Shown here one piece after another: positions 7,689 to 19,005 of a DNA stretch of 64,000 nt; position 1 is the stretch's first letter; each line of letters begins with the position of its first letter. The notes beneath the pieces were generated by a model that did no database searches, was not told where the DNA came from, and was given only the letters and a program-made list of their open reading frames with translations. This DNA is from Lachnospiraceae bacterium (GTDB lineage Bacteria; Bacillota; Clostridia; Lachnospirales; Lachnospiraceae), in the NCBI GenBank assembly GCA_022794255.1, contig JAAWEL010000038.1, positions 1 through 64,000 of the forward strand. Direction: 5' to 3'. Both the position numbers and the translations under genes were made by a program.

Positions 7689-9458
7689 ATGCCCAGCATA
7701 TTGGTGGAGATTCAGGAAACGGTAAAAAAATATGCACAGATCATGTCAAAGGTGGCCCAGGTAGAGGTGGAGGTAGTAGATGAAAACCTTTTTCGGGTGG
7801 CTGGAACCGGTTTTTTTGCAGCACATATCAATGAGGATATGTCCCAGGAAGGCTATGTATACCAGCATATTCTTCGGACGGGAAGCCGGGAGATCATCTA
7901 CAATCCAGGAAAGGAAAAATTGTGCAAAAGCTGTCCCAAACAAAATATATGTCAGGAGGAAATTGAGATCTCCATGCCAATTCAACTGGGAAAGGAGACC
8001 ATAGGAGTCATTGGCCTGGTGGGCAGCAGCCGGGAACAGAAGGAACGAGTCCTGGACAATGAATCCATGTATCTGGAGCTTTTGGAGCAGATTGCAGACT
8101 TTATATCCGTAAAGGCTGCGGAGGTAGCGGAGCTGAAAAAGAGGACCACACTTTTAAATACCCTGGATTGTGTGATCAATCATGTGGAGCGGGGAATCTT
8201 GATTTTTGGCAGGAAGGATCAGGTCTCTGCTGCCAATGACGCGGCCAGGCGGCAGCTGTCGGTGAAAGAGCTGGAGGGAAAGTGTGTGACAGTGACAGCA
8301 ACAGGAGACAGTCTGAACCATGAGAATGAATATCAGGTTGTTTTGGATAGAAAAAAGTTTTTTGTCATGGGTCATCTCTATGATCTGGAAGAGGATCCCC
8401 GCCAATATTCCAGGGTGTTGATTTTTGAGAGTACCCGAACGGTTCAGGAGCGTTATTATGAGATGACCAATATGGTCAGCCATGCAGGGGTGTCAAACAT
8501 AATAGGAAGAGATCCCAAGACCATGCATTTGCAGGAGGAGATTCTCCAGGTGGCAAAAAGCACTTCCACAGTGCTGATTACCGGGGAGAGCGGCACAGGA
8601 AAGGAGATGGTGGCCACTGCCATATGGAAAGCCAGTGACAGGAAAGATAAACGATTTATCGCCATTAACTGTGGTGCGATTCCGGAGCCGCTTTTGGAAT
8701 CCGAGTTGTTTGGGTATGTGAAGGGAGCCTTTACCGGGGCAGATCCCAATGGCCGTATGGGAAAATTTGAGTTGGCCAACAAAGGTGTGATTTTTTTGGA
8801 TGAGATTGGGGATATGCCTTTGTATTTGCAGGTAAAGCTTCTGCGGGTTCTTCAGGAACGGCGGCTTGTCCGCATTGGCTCTAATCAGTTGATTCCTCTT
8901 GATATCCGGATTATAGCTGCCACTAACAAAGATTTGAAAAAGATGATTGAAAAAAATCAGTTTCGGGAGGATCTATACTACCGACTGAATGTGATTCCTC
9001 TGCGGATCGCCCCTTTAAGAGAGCGGCGGGAGGATATACGGGAGCTGGTTTATCATTTTGCAAATCGCTATGCAGGGCTGTTTAAACGGAAGATTGCGGT
9101 TATCCAGGAGGAGACCATGGAGCGCTTGCTTCAATATCCCTGGTATGGCAATGTGCGGGAACTGGAAAATTCCATGGAATTTATGATTAATATGATGGGG
9201 AACGATGGGATTTTAGACAGCAAAACCCTTCCGGAAGCCATTCGGGAGTACTCTGTAAAAAAGGACGAGGAGCCGATGGAGAAAAAAGACAGGATGGGTG
9301 TGATTTGTTTAAAGGAATTGGAGAAAAGAGAGATCAAAAAGGCTCTCAAGTTGTTTGGAGAAGATACAGAGGGAAAGAAGAGAGCAGCCAAAGCCCTTGG
9401 AATCAGTTTGGCTACCTTGTACCGAAAAATGGAGGTTGTTTCTCAAAGTGAGAATTAA
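7689..9458 (+). CDS. sigma-54-dependent transcriptional activator
   Basis: The protein has about 589 residues. The N-terminal region (1-150) is a GAF-like sensor carrying a C-x2-C-x5-C motif (LCKSCPKQNIC). A PAS-like region covers about 160-260. The AAA+ domain has Walker A GESGTGKE near 300 and the sigma-54 contact loop GAFTGA near 350. A Fis-type HTH ends the protein (AAKALGISLATLYRKM). It should hydrolyse ATP to open sigma-54 promoters, and the downstream -24/-12 promoter with three palindromes is the obvious target. MPSILVEIQETV is taken as the N-terminus, weakly preceded by GAAGG; an in-frame ATG at 7671 would add six residues. Expression may depend on the leader ORF. Confidence 0.9.
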   Translation: MPSILVEIQETVKKYAQIMSKVAQVEVEVVDENLFRVAGTGFFAAHINEDMSQEGYVYQHILRTGSREIIYNPGKEKLCKSCPKQNICQEEIEISMPIQLGKETIGVIGLVGSSREQKERVLDNESMYLELLEQIADFISVKAAEVAELKKRTTLLNTLDCVINHVERGILIFGRKDQVSAANDAARRQLSVKELEGKCVTVTATGDSLNHENEYQVVLDRKKFFVMGHLYDLEEDPRQYSRVLIFESTRTVQERYYEMTNMVSHAGVSNIIGRDPKTMHLQEEILQVAKSTSTVLITGESGTGKEMVATAIWKASDRKDKRFIAINCGAIPEPLLESELFGYVKGAFTGADPNGRMGKFELANKGVIFLDEIGDMPLYLQVKLLRVLQERRLVRIGSNQLIPLDIRIIAATNKDLKKMIEKNQFREDLYYRLNVIPLRIAPLRERREDIRELVYHFANRYAGLFKRKIAVIQEETMERLLQYPWYGNVRELENSMEFMINMMGNDGILDSKTLPEAIREYSVKKDEEPMEKKDRMGVICLKELEKREIKKALKLFGEDTEGKKRAAKALGISLATLYRKMEVVSQSEN

Positions 9459-9494
9459 TGGTTCTCAAAACAAGAAAAATTCTCAAATTAAGAA
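9440..9494. promoter_or_regulatory. three tandem activator sites (enhancer)
   Basis: Three 15-bp copies are present: TTCTCAAAGTGAGAA (9440-9454, a full palindrome inside the last codons of the activator), TTCTCAAAACAAGAA (9462-9476) and TTCTCAAATTAAGAA (9480-9494). They start 22 and 18 bp apart, about two helical turns, and end 160 bp before a -24/-12 promoter. This is the usual layout of a sigma-54 upstream activating sequence. Confidence 0.7.
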
Positions 9495-9524
9495 TTGTTA
9501 TCAGAGGCATAGAGAGAAGAAAAA

Positions 9525-9577
9525 AGAGAGTAAAGGACGGAGCAGAGCGGCTGCTGTGAAATCCCCTCTCTTTTTTT
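9525..9577 (+). terminator. terminator after the sigma-54 activator
   Basis: AAGAGAG and CTCTCTT close a stem with an internal AGCAG/CTGCT hairpin, followed by a run of seven T. It separates the activator transcript from the promoter of the dpaL operon. Confidence 0.6.
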
Positions 9578-9654
9578 GTGCAAAATATCCAAAATAGTTA
9601 CAAAAAAACCGACAAAACAGATATAAAAAAATAATTTTGGAGTATATACAAATT

Positions 9655-9671
9655 TTGGCACAGGAAGTGCT
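9655..9671 (+). promoter_or_regulatory. sigma-54 (-24/-12) promoter of the dpaL operon
   Basis: TTGGCACAGGAAGTGCT has the GG and GC dinucleotides exactly 12 bp apart, as sigma-54 requires, and TGGCAC matches the -24 consensus fully. It lies 38 bp upstream of the dpaL start and downstream of the three activator sites. Confidence 0.75.
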
Positions 9672-9709
9672 GTATATAGGGGTAAAGCAACCCAACAAGG
9701 AGGAATGGT

Positions 9710-10909
9710 ATGAAAGAGGAATTAAAATTAATTCAATATCCGAGAAAATCCGGTGAAAAATACAATCTGGATTTTATGAGTCTGGAAAACGCGAAAAAGG
9801 TTCAGGCCTTCCACGCAAGCTTTCCTGTTTACAAGGAGACACCCCTAGTCAGCTTAAAGGAGACAGCAGGGCTTTTGGGAGTGGAAAATATTTATGTGAA
9901 GGATGAATCCTACCGGTTTGGCCTGAATGCCTTTAAGGTACTGGGAGGAAGTTATGCAATCGGAAATTATCTGGCCGGGAAGCTGGGAAAGAGCATTTCA
10001 GAAATGCCCTATGAACAGCTTATATCAGAGGATGTGAAAAGGGAGTTAGGAGACATTACCTTTGTTACTGCCACAGACGGAAATCATGGAAGGGGAGTTG
10101 CGTGGACAGCAGGGCGTCTGGGACAGAAGGCGGTTGTGTATATGCCCAAGGGAAGCGCTAAAGAGCGTTTGAATAACATCCAGGCGGAGGGAGCGGAGGC
10201 TTCTATTACAGATCTCAACTATGATGAGGCAGTGCGTTTGGCCAACAGTCAGGCAGAGGAAAAGGGATGGGTTATGGTGCAGGATACAGCCTGGGAAGGG
10301 TATGAGGATATTCCGGAGTGGATTATGCAGGGATATGGAACCATGGGGTATGAGGCATACGTGAAGCTTCCCGAAAAGCCAACCCACATTTTTTTGCAGG
10401 CGGGCGTAGGCTCCATGGCTGGGGCTGTAACAGGATTTTTCGCAGGCATATATGGGGAGGACAGACCAATCATCACCATTGTGGAACCAAACAAGGCAGA
10501 CTGTATTTTCCGCACTGCCCGGGAGGCAGATGGCAGACTCCACTTTGTCACAGGAGCTATGGATACGATCATGGCTGGTCTGGCATGCGGAGAGCCCTGC
10601 AGCATTGGATGGAATGTGCTGAGAGATTATGCGGATAACTTTATTTCCTGTCCGGATTATATGGCAGCACAGGGAATGCGGATTCTGGGAAATCCGGCCA
10701 TGGGAGATAACCGGGTGATTGCCGGTGAGAGCGGAGCGGCAGCGTTTGGATGTGTGACAGAGATTCTGAGAAATCCCCAGTACGCGGATGTAAAGGAAAA
10801 GCTGGGATTGAATGAGAAGTCCCGGGTGCTTTTCTTTAATACAGAAGGAGATACAGACAGGGAGAATTATCGTTCGATTGTTTGGGACGGAGCTTACAAG
10901 AGATCGTGA
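9710..10909 (+). CDS. dpaL: 2,3-diaminopropionate ammonia-lyase
   Basis: This is a 399-residue fold-type II PLP enzyme (ygeX/dpaL family). The PLP lysine is K76 in RFGLNAFKVLGGSYA, the phosphate and substrate region is ATDGNHGRGVAW, and the glycine-rich QAGVGSMAGAV loop is present. It converts D- or L-2,3-diaminopropionate to pyruvate and two ammonia through 2-aminoacrylate in the cytoplasm. AAGGAGG lies 7 bases before the ATG. It is first in an operon with a ygeY-like peptidase, a symporter, D-aminoacylase and ridA, and it sits under a sigma-54 promoter, consistent with nitrogen or amino-acid scavenging. Confidence 0.92.
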   Translation: MKEELKLIQYPRKSGEKYNLDFMSLENAKKVQAFHASFPVYKETPLVSLKETAGLLGVENIYVKDESYRFGLNAFKVLGGSYAIGNYLAGKLGKSISEMPYEQLISEDVKRELGDITFVTATDGNHGRGVAWTAGRLGQKAVVYMPKGSAKERLNNIQAEGAEASITDLNYDEAVRLANSQAEEKGWVMVQDTAWEGYEDIPEWIMQGYGTMGYEAYVKLPEKPTHIFLQAGVGSMAGAVTGFFAGIYGEDRPIITIVEPNKADCIFRTAREADGRLHFVTGAMDTIMAGLACGEPCSIGWNVLRDYADNFISCPDYMAAQGMRILGNPAMGDNRVIAGESGAAAFGCVTEILRNPQYADVKEKLGLNEKSRVLFFNTEGDTDRENYRSIVWDGAYKRS

Positions 10910-11008
10910 CAGATAAGGGGTTTGGCTTTGGGAACAGAACATTCAAAAATCAATTTTACCCTTGTCCAATGAGGGTAGTGTAATAGAAAAAACAGGAGGG
11001 TTATTATC

Positions 11009-12190
11009 ATGGAAAAAGCAAGAGAAGAACAGGTAGTTGCATTATGCCGGGCGCTGGTTCAGCAAAAGAGCTATTCCGGAGAAGAGGACGGAGTGGTAAA
11101 GGTATTGTCCCAACGCATGAAGGAGATGGGCTTTGATCAGGTGACTGTGGACAAATACGGCAACATTATCGGCTGTATCAAAGGAAAACGCCCAGGTAAA
11201 AAGGTTTTGTTTGATGGACACATTGACACGGTTCCGGTGACAGAGGAGAAAGAGTGGCAGTATCCGCCGTTTGCTGCAGAGATCCATGACGGGAAGATTT
11301 ACGGAAGAGGAACCAGTGACATGAAAGGCGCGGTTGCGGCCATGACCAGTGCGGCGGCCTGCTTTGCACAGGATACAGGAAAGGATTTTGCCGGGGAGAT
11401 CTATGTGGCTGGTGTAGTACATGAGGAGTGTTTTGAAGGGGTTGCTGCCAGGGAGATCAGCAGACAGGTTCAACCAGATTATGTGGTGATCGGTGAGGCG
11501 TCCCAGCTGAATATTAAGATTGGCCAGAGGGGAAGGGCCGAGATTGTGATAGAGACCTTCGGAAAGCCATGCCATTCAGCCAATCCGGAGAAGGGAATCA
11601 ATGCAGTATATAAGATGGCCAAGGTAATCGAGGCGATCCGCACTTTAGAGCCGACTCATCATCCGGTATTAGGGGACGGTATTCTGGAGTTGACGGATAT
11701 TAAGTCTGCTCCGTATCCGGGTGCATCGGTGGTTCCGGAGTATTGCCGCGCCACCTATGACAGACGTCTGCTGGTAGGCGAGACCAAGGAGAGCGTTCTT
11801 TTTCCTATCCAGGAGCTGCTTGACAAGTTGATGGCTGAGGATCCCCAGCTGAAGGCAAAGGCATCTTATGCAGTGGGCAGGGAGAAATGCCACACGGGAA
11901 ATGAAATCGAGGGAGAGCGCTTCTTCCCGGGCTGGCTGTATGACAAGGAGGATGAATTTGTCCAGGCTGTGTACACAAAGCTGACTGAGAAGGGCTTTAC
12001 ACCGGAGATCACGCAGTACAATTTCTGCACCAATGGAAGCCACTATGCAGGCGAGGCAGGGATTAAGACCTTTGGCCTTGGACCTTCTAAGGAGAATCTG
12101 GCTCACACGGTAAATGAGTATATTGAGATTGAACAGCTTACAAAGGTGGAGGAGTGCTACTATGGGGTAATGGAAGCGCTCTTGAAATAA
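11009..12190 (+). CDS. ygeY: YgeY-type M20 metallohydrolase
   Basis: The protein has 393 residues. Zinc ligand motifs FDGHIDTVPV and GRGTSDMKGA (around residues 70-110), HEECFEG and a C-terminal CTNGSHYAGEAGI place it in the M20 deacetylase/dipeptidase family. The overall pattern is that of the YgeY branch, which neighbours ygeX in E. coli. It probably cleaves an N-acyl or carbamoyl amino acid or a small peptide to feed DpaL. The spacing to dpaL is 99 bp with AGGAGG before the ATG. The precise substrate is unknown. Confidence 0.85.
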   Translation: MEKAREEQVVALCRALVQQKSYSGEEDGVVKVLSQRMKEMGFDQVTVDKYGNIIGCIKGKRPGKKVLFDGHIDTVPVTEEKEWQYPPFAAEIHDGKIYGRGTSDMKGAVAAMTSAAACFAQDTGKDFAGEIYVAGVVHEECFEGVAAREISRQVQPDYVVIGEASQLNIKIGQRGRAEIVIETFGKPCHSANPEKGINAVYKMAKVIEAIRTLEPTHHPVLGDGILELTDIKSAPYPGASVVPEYCRATYDRRLLVGETKESVLFPIQELLDKLMAEDPQLKAKASYAVGREKCHTGNEIEGERFFPGWLYDKEDEFVQAVYTKLTEKGFTPEITQYNFCTNGSHYAGEAGIKTFGLGPSKENLAHTVNEYIEIEQLTKVEECYYGVMEALLK

Positions 12191-12301
12191 GAATTTTCTT
12201 AAATTTTTGCACATGACAGAAAAGCGGCCTAGAGGGCCGGGGGAAAAGATAACCCTTCAGGCTGCATAAACTGTCCCAACGAAGAACATAAGGGGGAAAA
12301 A

Positions 12302-13780
12302 ATGAACAGTATCCAGATTACAGCGTTAGTGATTATTTTATTATACATGGCAGCTACGGTTGCCATCGGTTTGATCGTGTCCAAGGTAAAGCAGTCCAAG
12401 GAAGCAAAGCAGAGCAATGACGACTTTCTGATGGCCAGCAAGTCTTTAGGACCAGTGGTTCTGGCAGGGACCTTGTTTGCAGCGAATACCGGCGGCGCCA
12501 GCACCACAGGAATTGCAACCAATGTATATACCTACGGACTTTCCGCCTGCTGGTATGTGATTGCAGCAGGAGTGGGATTTGTCCTGGTATCCTTCATTGC
12601 GCCTTATTTCCGTAAGGCTCAGGCAAATACTGTTCCGGAAATTATCAGCAAGCGCTATGGAAAGGCATCCCATATTTTTACAGCTTTTACCTCCATTGCT
12701 GCGCTGTTTATGGCTACGGGGGCACAGATCATTGCCACAGCTTCGATTATCAATGTAGTTACGGGATTGTCCTTCCAGACCGCAGCAATTATTACAACCG
12801 TAGTGGTCATTGTTTATACAATGGTAGGCGGATTTAAATCTGTGACAGCGGCCAACCTGATGCATGTGATTTTTATCACTGTGGGAATGACCATTGCCAT
12901 GTTTATTATGGTAAATAACAGTGAGGTGGGAGGTTTTGGCGCACTGTTTGAGCGGGCCAACCAGGTATCGGCAGACATGGGAGGAGGACTTGATCTTCTC
13001 AGCATGACAAAAATCGGAATTCCCACAGTGATCGGTTATATTGCCATGTATTTTATGACCTTCCCTACAGGGCAGGAGATTGTTCAGACCTATTGCTCCG
13101 CCAAAAACGGAAAGGCAGCCATGACCGGCTCTCTGATTGCAGGTGTTTTGTCTGCTGTGTATGCGATTGTTCCAGCTATTATCGGTCTGCTGGCTTACAC
13201 CTGTATTGACGGCTATGCTTTGGGAGGAGCCCAGAAGAATGCTCTGGCTGAGGCTACCATCCGCTTTGCTCCTTCCATCGTAGCAGGGCTTGTGCTGGCG
13301 GCAATCGTGGCAGCTACCATGAGCAGCGCTTCCGGCAACATGATCGGTACAGCAACCATGTTTACCAATGACATTTTCACCCCCTACATTAACAAAGGGC
13401 AGAAGGATGACCAGAAAGAGGTGTGGATCTCCCGCGTGACCATGGTGATCGTGGGACTGGTAGGACTTTTTGTGGCATTGACTGCATCCAATGTAATCAG
13501 TGTTATGATGGGTGCCTTTGCACTGAGAAGCGCAGGTCCTTTTGCAGCTTTTATCTGTGGTATCTTCTACAAGAATGTGACCCAGAGGGCAGGATTTATC
13601 TCCATTATGGCAGGTACGATTGTGGCGGCTGTGTGGATTTATGGTCTGAATACTCCCTGGGGATTAAGCGCAATGGTTCCAGGAGGAATTGTAGCATTTA
13701 TCGTAATTTTCCTCGTGTCTGCCATAGACAGGAAAAACGGTGTACCGGCAGCGCCTGCAATTCAGTTTGAGGAAGAGTAA
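12302..13780 (+). CDS. sodium:solute symporter (SSS family)
   Basis: This 492-residue protein has about 13 hydrophobic segments. The early NDDFLMASKSLGP segment and the AANTGGASTTGIA region are typical of the SSS family (pantothenate/proline type). It imports an organic solute with sodium. Sitting between the YgeY hydrolase and D-aminoacylase in one operon, it most likely takes up the amino acid or acylated amino acid those enzymes consume. The substrate cannot be read from sequence. AAGGGGG precedes the ATG. Confidence 0.88.
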   Translation: MNSIQITALVIILLYMAATVAIGLIVSKVKQSKEAKQSNDDFLMASKSLGPVVLAGTLFAANTGGASTTGIATNVYTYGLSACWYVIAAGVGFVLVSFIAPYFRKAQANTVPEIISKRYGKASHIFTAFTSIAALFMATGAQIIATASIINVVTGLSFQTAAIITTVVVIVYTMVGGFKSVTAANLMHVIFITVGMTIAMFIMVNNSEVGGFGALFERANQVSADMGGGLDLLSMTKIGIPTVIGYIAMYFMTFPTGQEIVQTYCSAKNGKAAMTGSLIAGVLSAVYAIVPAIIGLLAYTCIDGYALGGAQKNALAEATIRFAPSIVAGLVLAAIVAATMSSASGNMIGTATMFTNDIFTPYINKGQKDDQKEVWISRVTMVIVGLVGLFVALTASNVISVMMGAFALRSAGPFAAFICGIFYKNVTQRAGFISIMAGTIVAAVWIYGLNTPWGLSAMVPGGIVAFIVIFLVSAIDRKNGVPAAPAIQFEEE

Positions 13781-13833
13781 AGGCAGGAATATTTTAAAGC
13801 GCAAAAGAGTGTGTAGATAGAAAAGGAGAAGAA

Positions 13834-15438
13834 ATGAAAAAGCTGATTAAGAATGGTCTTATTGTAGATGGAAGCGGGAATCCGGGATTTAAAGGTGATG
13901 TGCTGCTGGAGGGAGGGGTGATTGCAAGGATCGCCCCCTCCATAGAGGAGGCGGAGGCTCAGGTAATAGATGCCAGCGGGCTGGTGGTGGCTCCCGGGTT
14001 TATTGATACCCACAGCCACAGTGATCTACAGATTTTGGTGGAGCCGGAGGTGGCTCCCAAGGTGATGCAGGGAATCACCACAGAGGTTTTAGGACAGGAT
14101 GGCATTTCCATGGCTCCGCTGCCAACGCAGTACATCAGCCCCTGGAGAAAGAATTTAGCAGGTCTGGACGGGGACAGTGACCAGATCGACTGGACCTTTG
14201 AGAATACGGAAAATTATCTGAACATGATCGATGCAGTGAAACCGGGATTAAACGAGTGTTATCTGGTTCCCCACGGAAATATCCGTATGGAGGCCATGGG
14301 GCTTGAGAATCGCCTTCCCAATGAGGAGGAGCTGGAAAAGATGCGCCAGATCACCAGAAGAGAGATGGAGGCCGGTGCCGTAGGCCTGTCAACCGGTTTG
14401 ATCTACATGCCCTGTGCTTACTCGGAATCTCTGGAAATTATTGAGATGTGCAAAGTGGTGGCAGAGTATGACGGAATCTTTGTCATTCATCAGAGAAGTG
14501 AGGCGGACACGATCTTAGACTCTATGGAAGAGGTTATAAAGATTGGCCGAGAGTCCGGCGTAAAAATCCATTACTCCCATTTCAAGGTCTGTGGGAAGAA
14601 GAACTGGGATAAAGTAGAAAAGGTTGTGGAGCTTTTGGAGGCAGCTAAAAAGGAGGGAATCCGGGTTTCCTTTGACCAGTATCCTTATGTGGCAGGCAGT
14701 ACCATGTTAGGAGTGATCCTTCCGCCATGGGTACATGACGGAGGAACAGACAAGGTGCTAGAGCGCCTGGCAGATCCAGAGCTTCGGAAAAAGATGGTTT
14801 ATGATATTGAACATGGAATCCCTGGCTGGGACAACTTTGTGGAGTTTGCCGGTCTGGATCAGATCTTTGTCACCAGTGTCAAGACGGAGAAAAATAAGGA
14901 TGCTATCGGCTTAAGCCTGACAGAGTTAGGAACGCTGAGAGGAAAAGATGCTTACGAGGCCACCTTTGATCTTCTGTATGAGGAGGAAAACGCTGTGGGT
15001 ATGGTGGATTTCTACGGAACGGAGGAGCATGTGATCCGGTTTATGAAACGTCCGGAGATGAATGCCTGTACAGACGGACTGCTTGGCGGAAAGCCTCATC
15101 CCCGGGTATACGGTGCATTTCCAAGAATTTTGGGAAAATATGTCCGGGAGGAAAAGGCTCTGACTCTGGAGGAGGCTGTTTACAAGATGACAAAGAAGCC
15201 GGCAACTACCTTTAACATGACTGGCCGTGGAGAACTAAAGGAAGGATATGCGGCAGACCTTTGTATCTTTAATCCGGATACGGTTATTGACAAGGGAACC
15301 TTTGTGGAGCCGATTCAGTATCCGGAAGGCATTGCGTATGTGATTGTAGGCGGAGAGGTGACTGTGGAAAAAGGAAAGCATACCGGAAAAAGAAACGGTG
15401 TGGTTTTGAGAATGAAAGGAAAAGAGGTAATCCGATAA
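13834..15438 (+). CDS. N-acyl-D-amino-acid deacylase (D-aminoacylase)
   Basis: This is a 534-residue amidohydrolase-superfamily enzyme. The metal motif is GFIDTHSHSDLQ near residue 60, VLGQDGIS lies near 90, and FVIHQRSEAD, IHYSHFKVCG and a late TDG motif (NACTDGLLGG) match D-aminoacylases. It releases free D-amino acids from N-acyl derivatives in the cytoplasm. AAAGGAGAAG precedes the ATG. It overlaps the start of ridA by 1 nt. With dpaL acting on D-substrates and RidA removing reactive enamines, it fits a D-amino-acid catabolic operon. Confidence 0.88.
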   Translation: MKKLIKNGLIVDGSGNPGFKGDVLLEGGVIARIAPSIEEAEAQVIDASGLVVAPGFIDTHSHSDLQILVEPEVAPKVMQGITTEVLGQDGISMAPLPTQYISPWRKNLAGLDGDSDQIDWTFENTENYLNMIDAVKPGLNECYLVPHGNIRMEAMGLENRLPNEEELEKMRQITRREMEAGAVGLSTGLIYMPCAYSESLEIIEMCKVVAEYDGIFVIHQRSEADTILDSMEEVIKIGRESGVKIHYSHFKVCGKKNWDKVEKVVELLEAAKKEGIRVSFDQYPYVAGSTMLGVILPPWVHDGGTDKVLERLADPELRKKMVYDIEHGIPGWDNFVEFAGLDQIFVTSVKTEKNKDAIGLSLTELGTLRGKDAYEATFDLLYEEENAVGMVDFYGTEEHVIRFMKRPEMNACTDGLLGGKPHPRVYGAFPRILGKYVREEKALTLEEAVYKMTKKPATTFNMTGRGELKEGYAADLCIFNPDTVIDKGTFVEPIQYPEGIAYVIVGGEVTVEKGKHTGKRNGVVLRMKGKEVIR

Positions 15439-15815
15439 TGGCAAAGGAAATTATATTTACCCCTGACGCGCCCAAGGCGGTAGGTCCCTATGTGCAAGCC
15501 ATCAAATCCAACGGAATGGTGTATTGTTCCGGGCAGCTGGGAATTGATGTGGAAGCTGGAAGCCTGGCTGAAGGGGTAGAGGCCCAGGCCCACTGTTCCA
15601 TGAAGAATCTGGGCGCTGTTCTTAAGGCAGCAGGCTGCTGCTACAAAAATGTGGTGAAAACCCTGATCTTTCTGACAGATATGAATGATTTTGCAGCGGT
15701 AAATAAAGTCTATGAGTCCTATTTTGGGGGAGACTTTCCGGCCCGCTCTTGTGTGCAGGTGGCGAAGCTTCCGTTAGGAGGATTGGTGGAGATTGAGTGT
15801 GTGGCTGAAGTGTAG
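15438..15815 (+). CDS. ridA: RidA family enamine/imine deaminase
   Basis: The 125-residue protein has the RidA pattern from KAVGPYVQAIKSNGMVYCSGQLGID to the C-terminal FPARSCVQVAKLPLGG and VEIECVAEV, including the conserved arginine of the active site. It hydrolyses 2-aminoacrylate and related enamines released by PLP lyases. Its place as last gene after dpaL and D-aminoacylase gives it a direct partner, since DpaL produces 2-aminoacrylate. The start codon overlaps the deacylase stop (TAATG), so translation is coupled. Confidence 0.93.
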   Translation: MAKEIIFTPDAPKAVGPYVQAIKSNGMVYCSGQLGIDVEAGSLAEGVEAQAHCSMKNLGAVLKAAGCCYKNVVKTLIFLTDMNDFAAVNKVYESYFGGDFPARSCVQVAKLPLGGLVEIECVAEV

Positions 15816-15857
15816 GGATTGTGCAGGGTAAAGGCTTAACAGAATCAAAAACAAAAA

Positions 15858-15892
15858 CCGGGTGTCAGAGAATATCTGATATCCGGTTTTTT
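15858..15892 (+). terminator. rho-independent terminator of the dpaL operon
   Basis: A 12-bp stem CCGGGTGTCAGA/TCTGATATCCGG with loop GAATA is followed by six T. It ends the sigma-54 operon. Confidence 0.88.
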
Positions 15893-15897
15893 AGTAA

Positions 15898-18937
<3,040 letters not shown>

Positions 18938-19005
18938 AGCAATATAAAATAAGGAAAAGGCAGTGACAGACAAAGTGTGAGTGCTGTTGCGAAGGATGAA
19001 AAAAT

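Noticed and set aside
9355-9597. 80-residue frame after the sigma-54 activator
   Set aside because: It overlaps the activator's end, the enhancer sites and a terminator, and has no ribosome binding site.
10046-10942. 298-residue minus-strand frame across dpaL
   Set aside because: It is a shadow of dpaL codon bias, without a start signal or family features.
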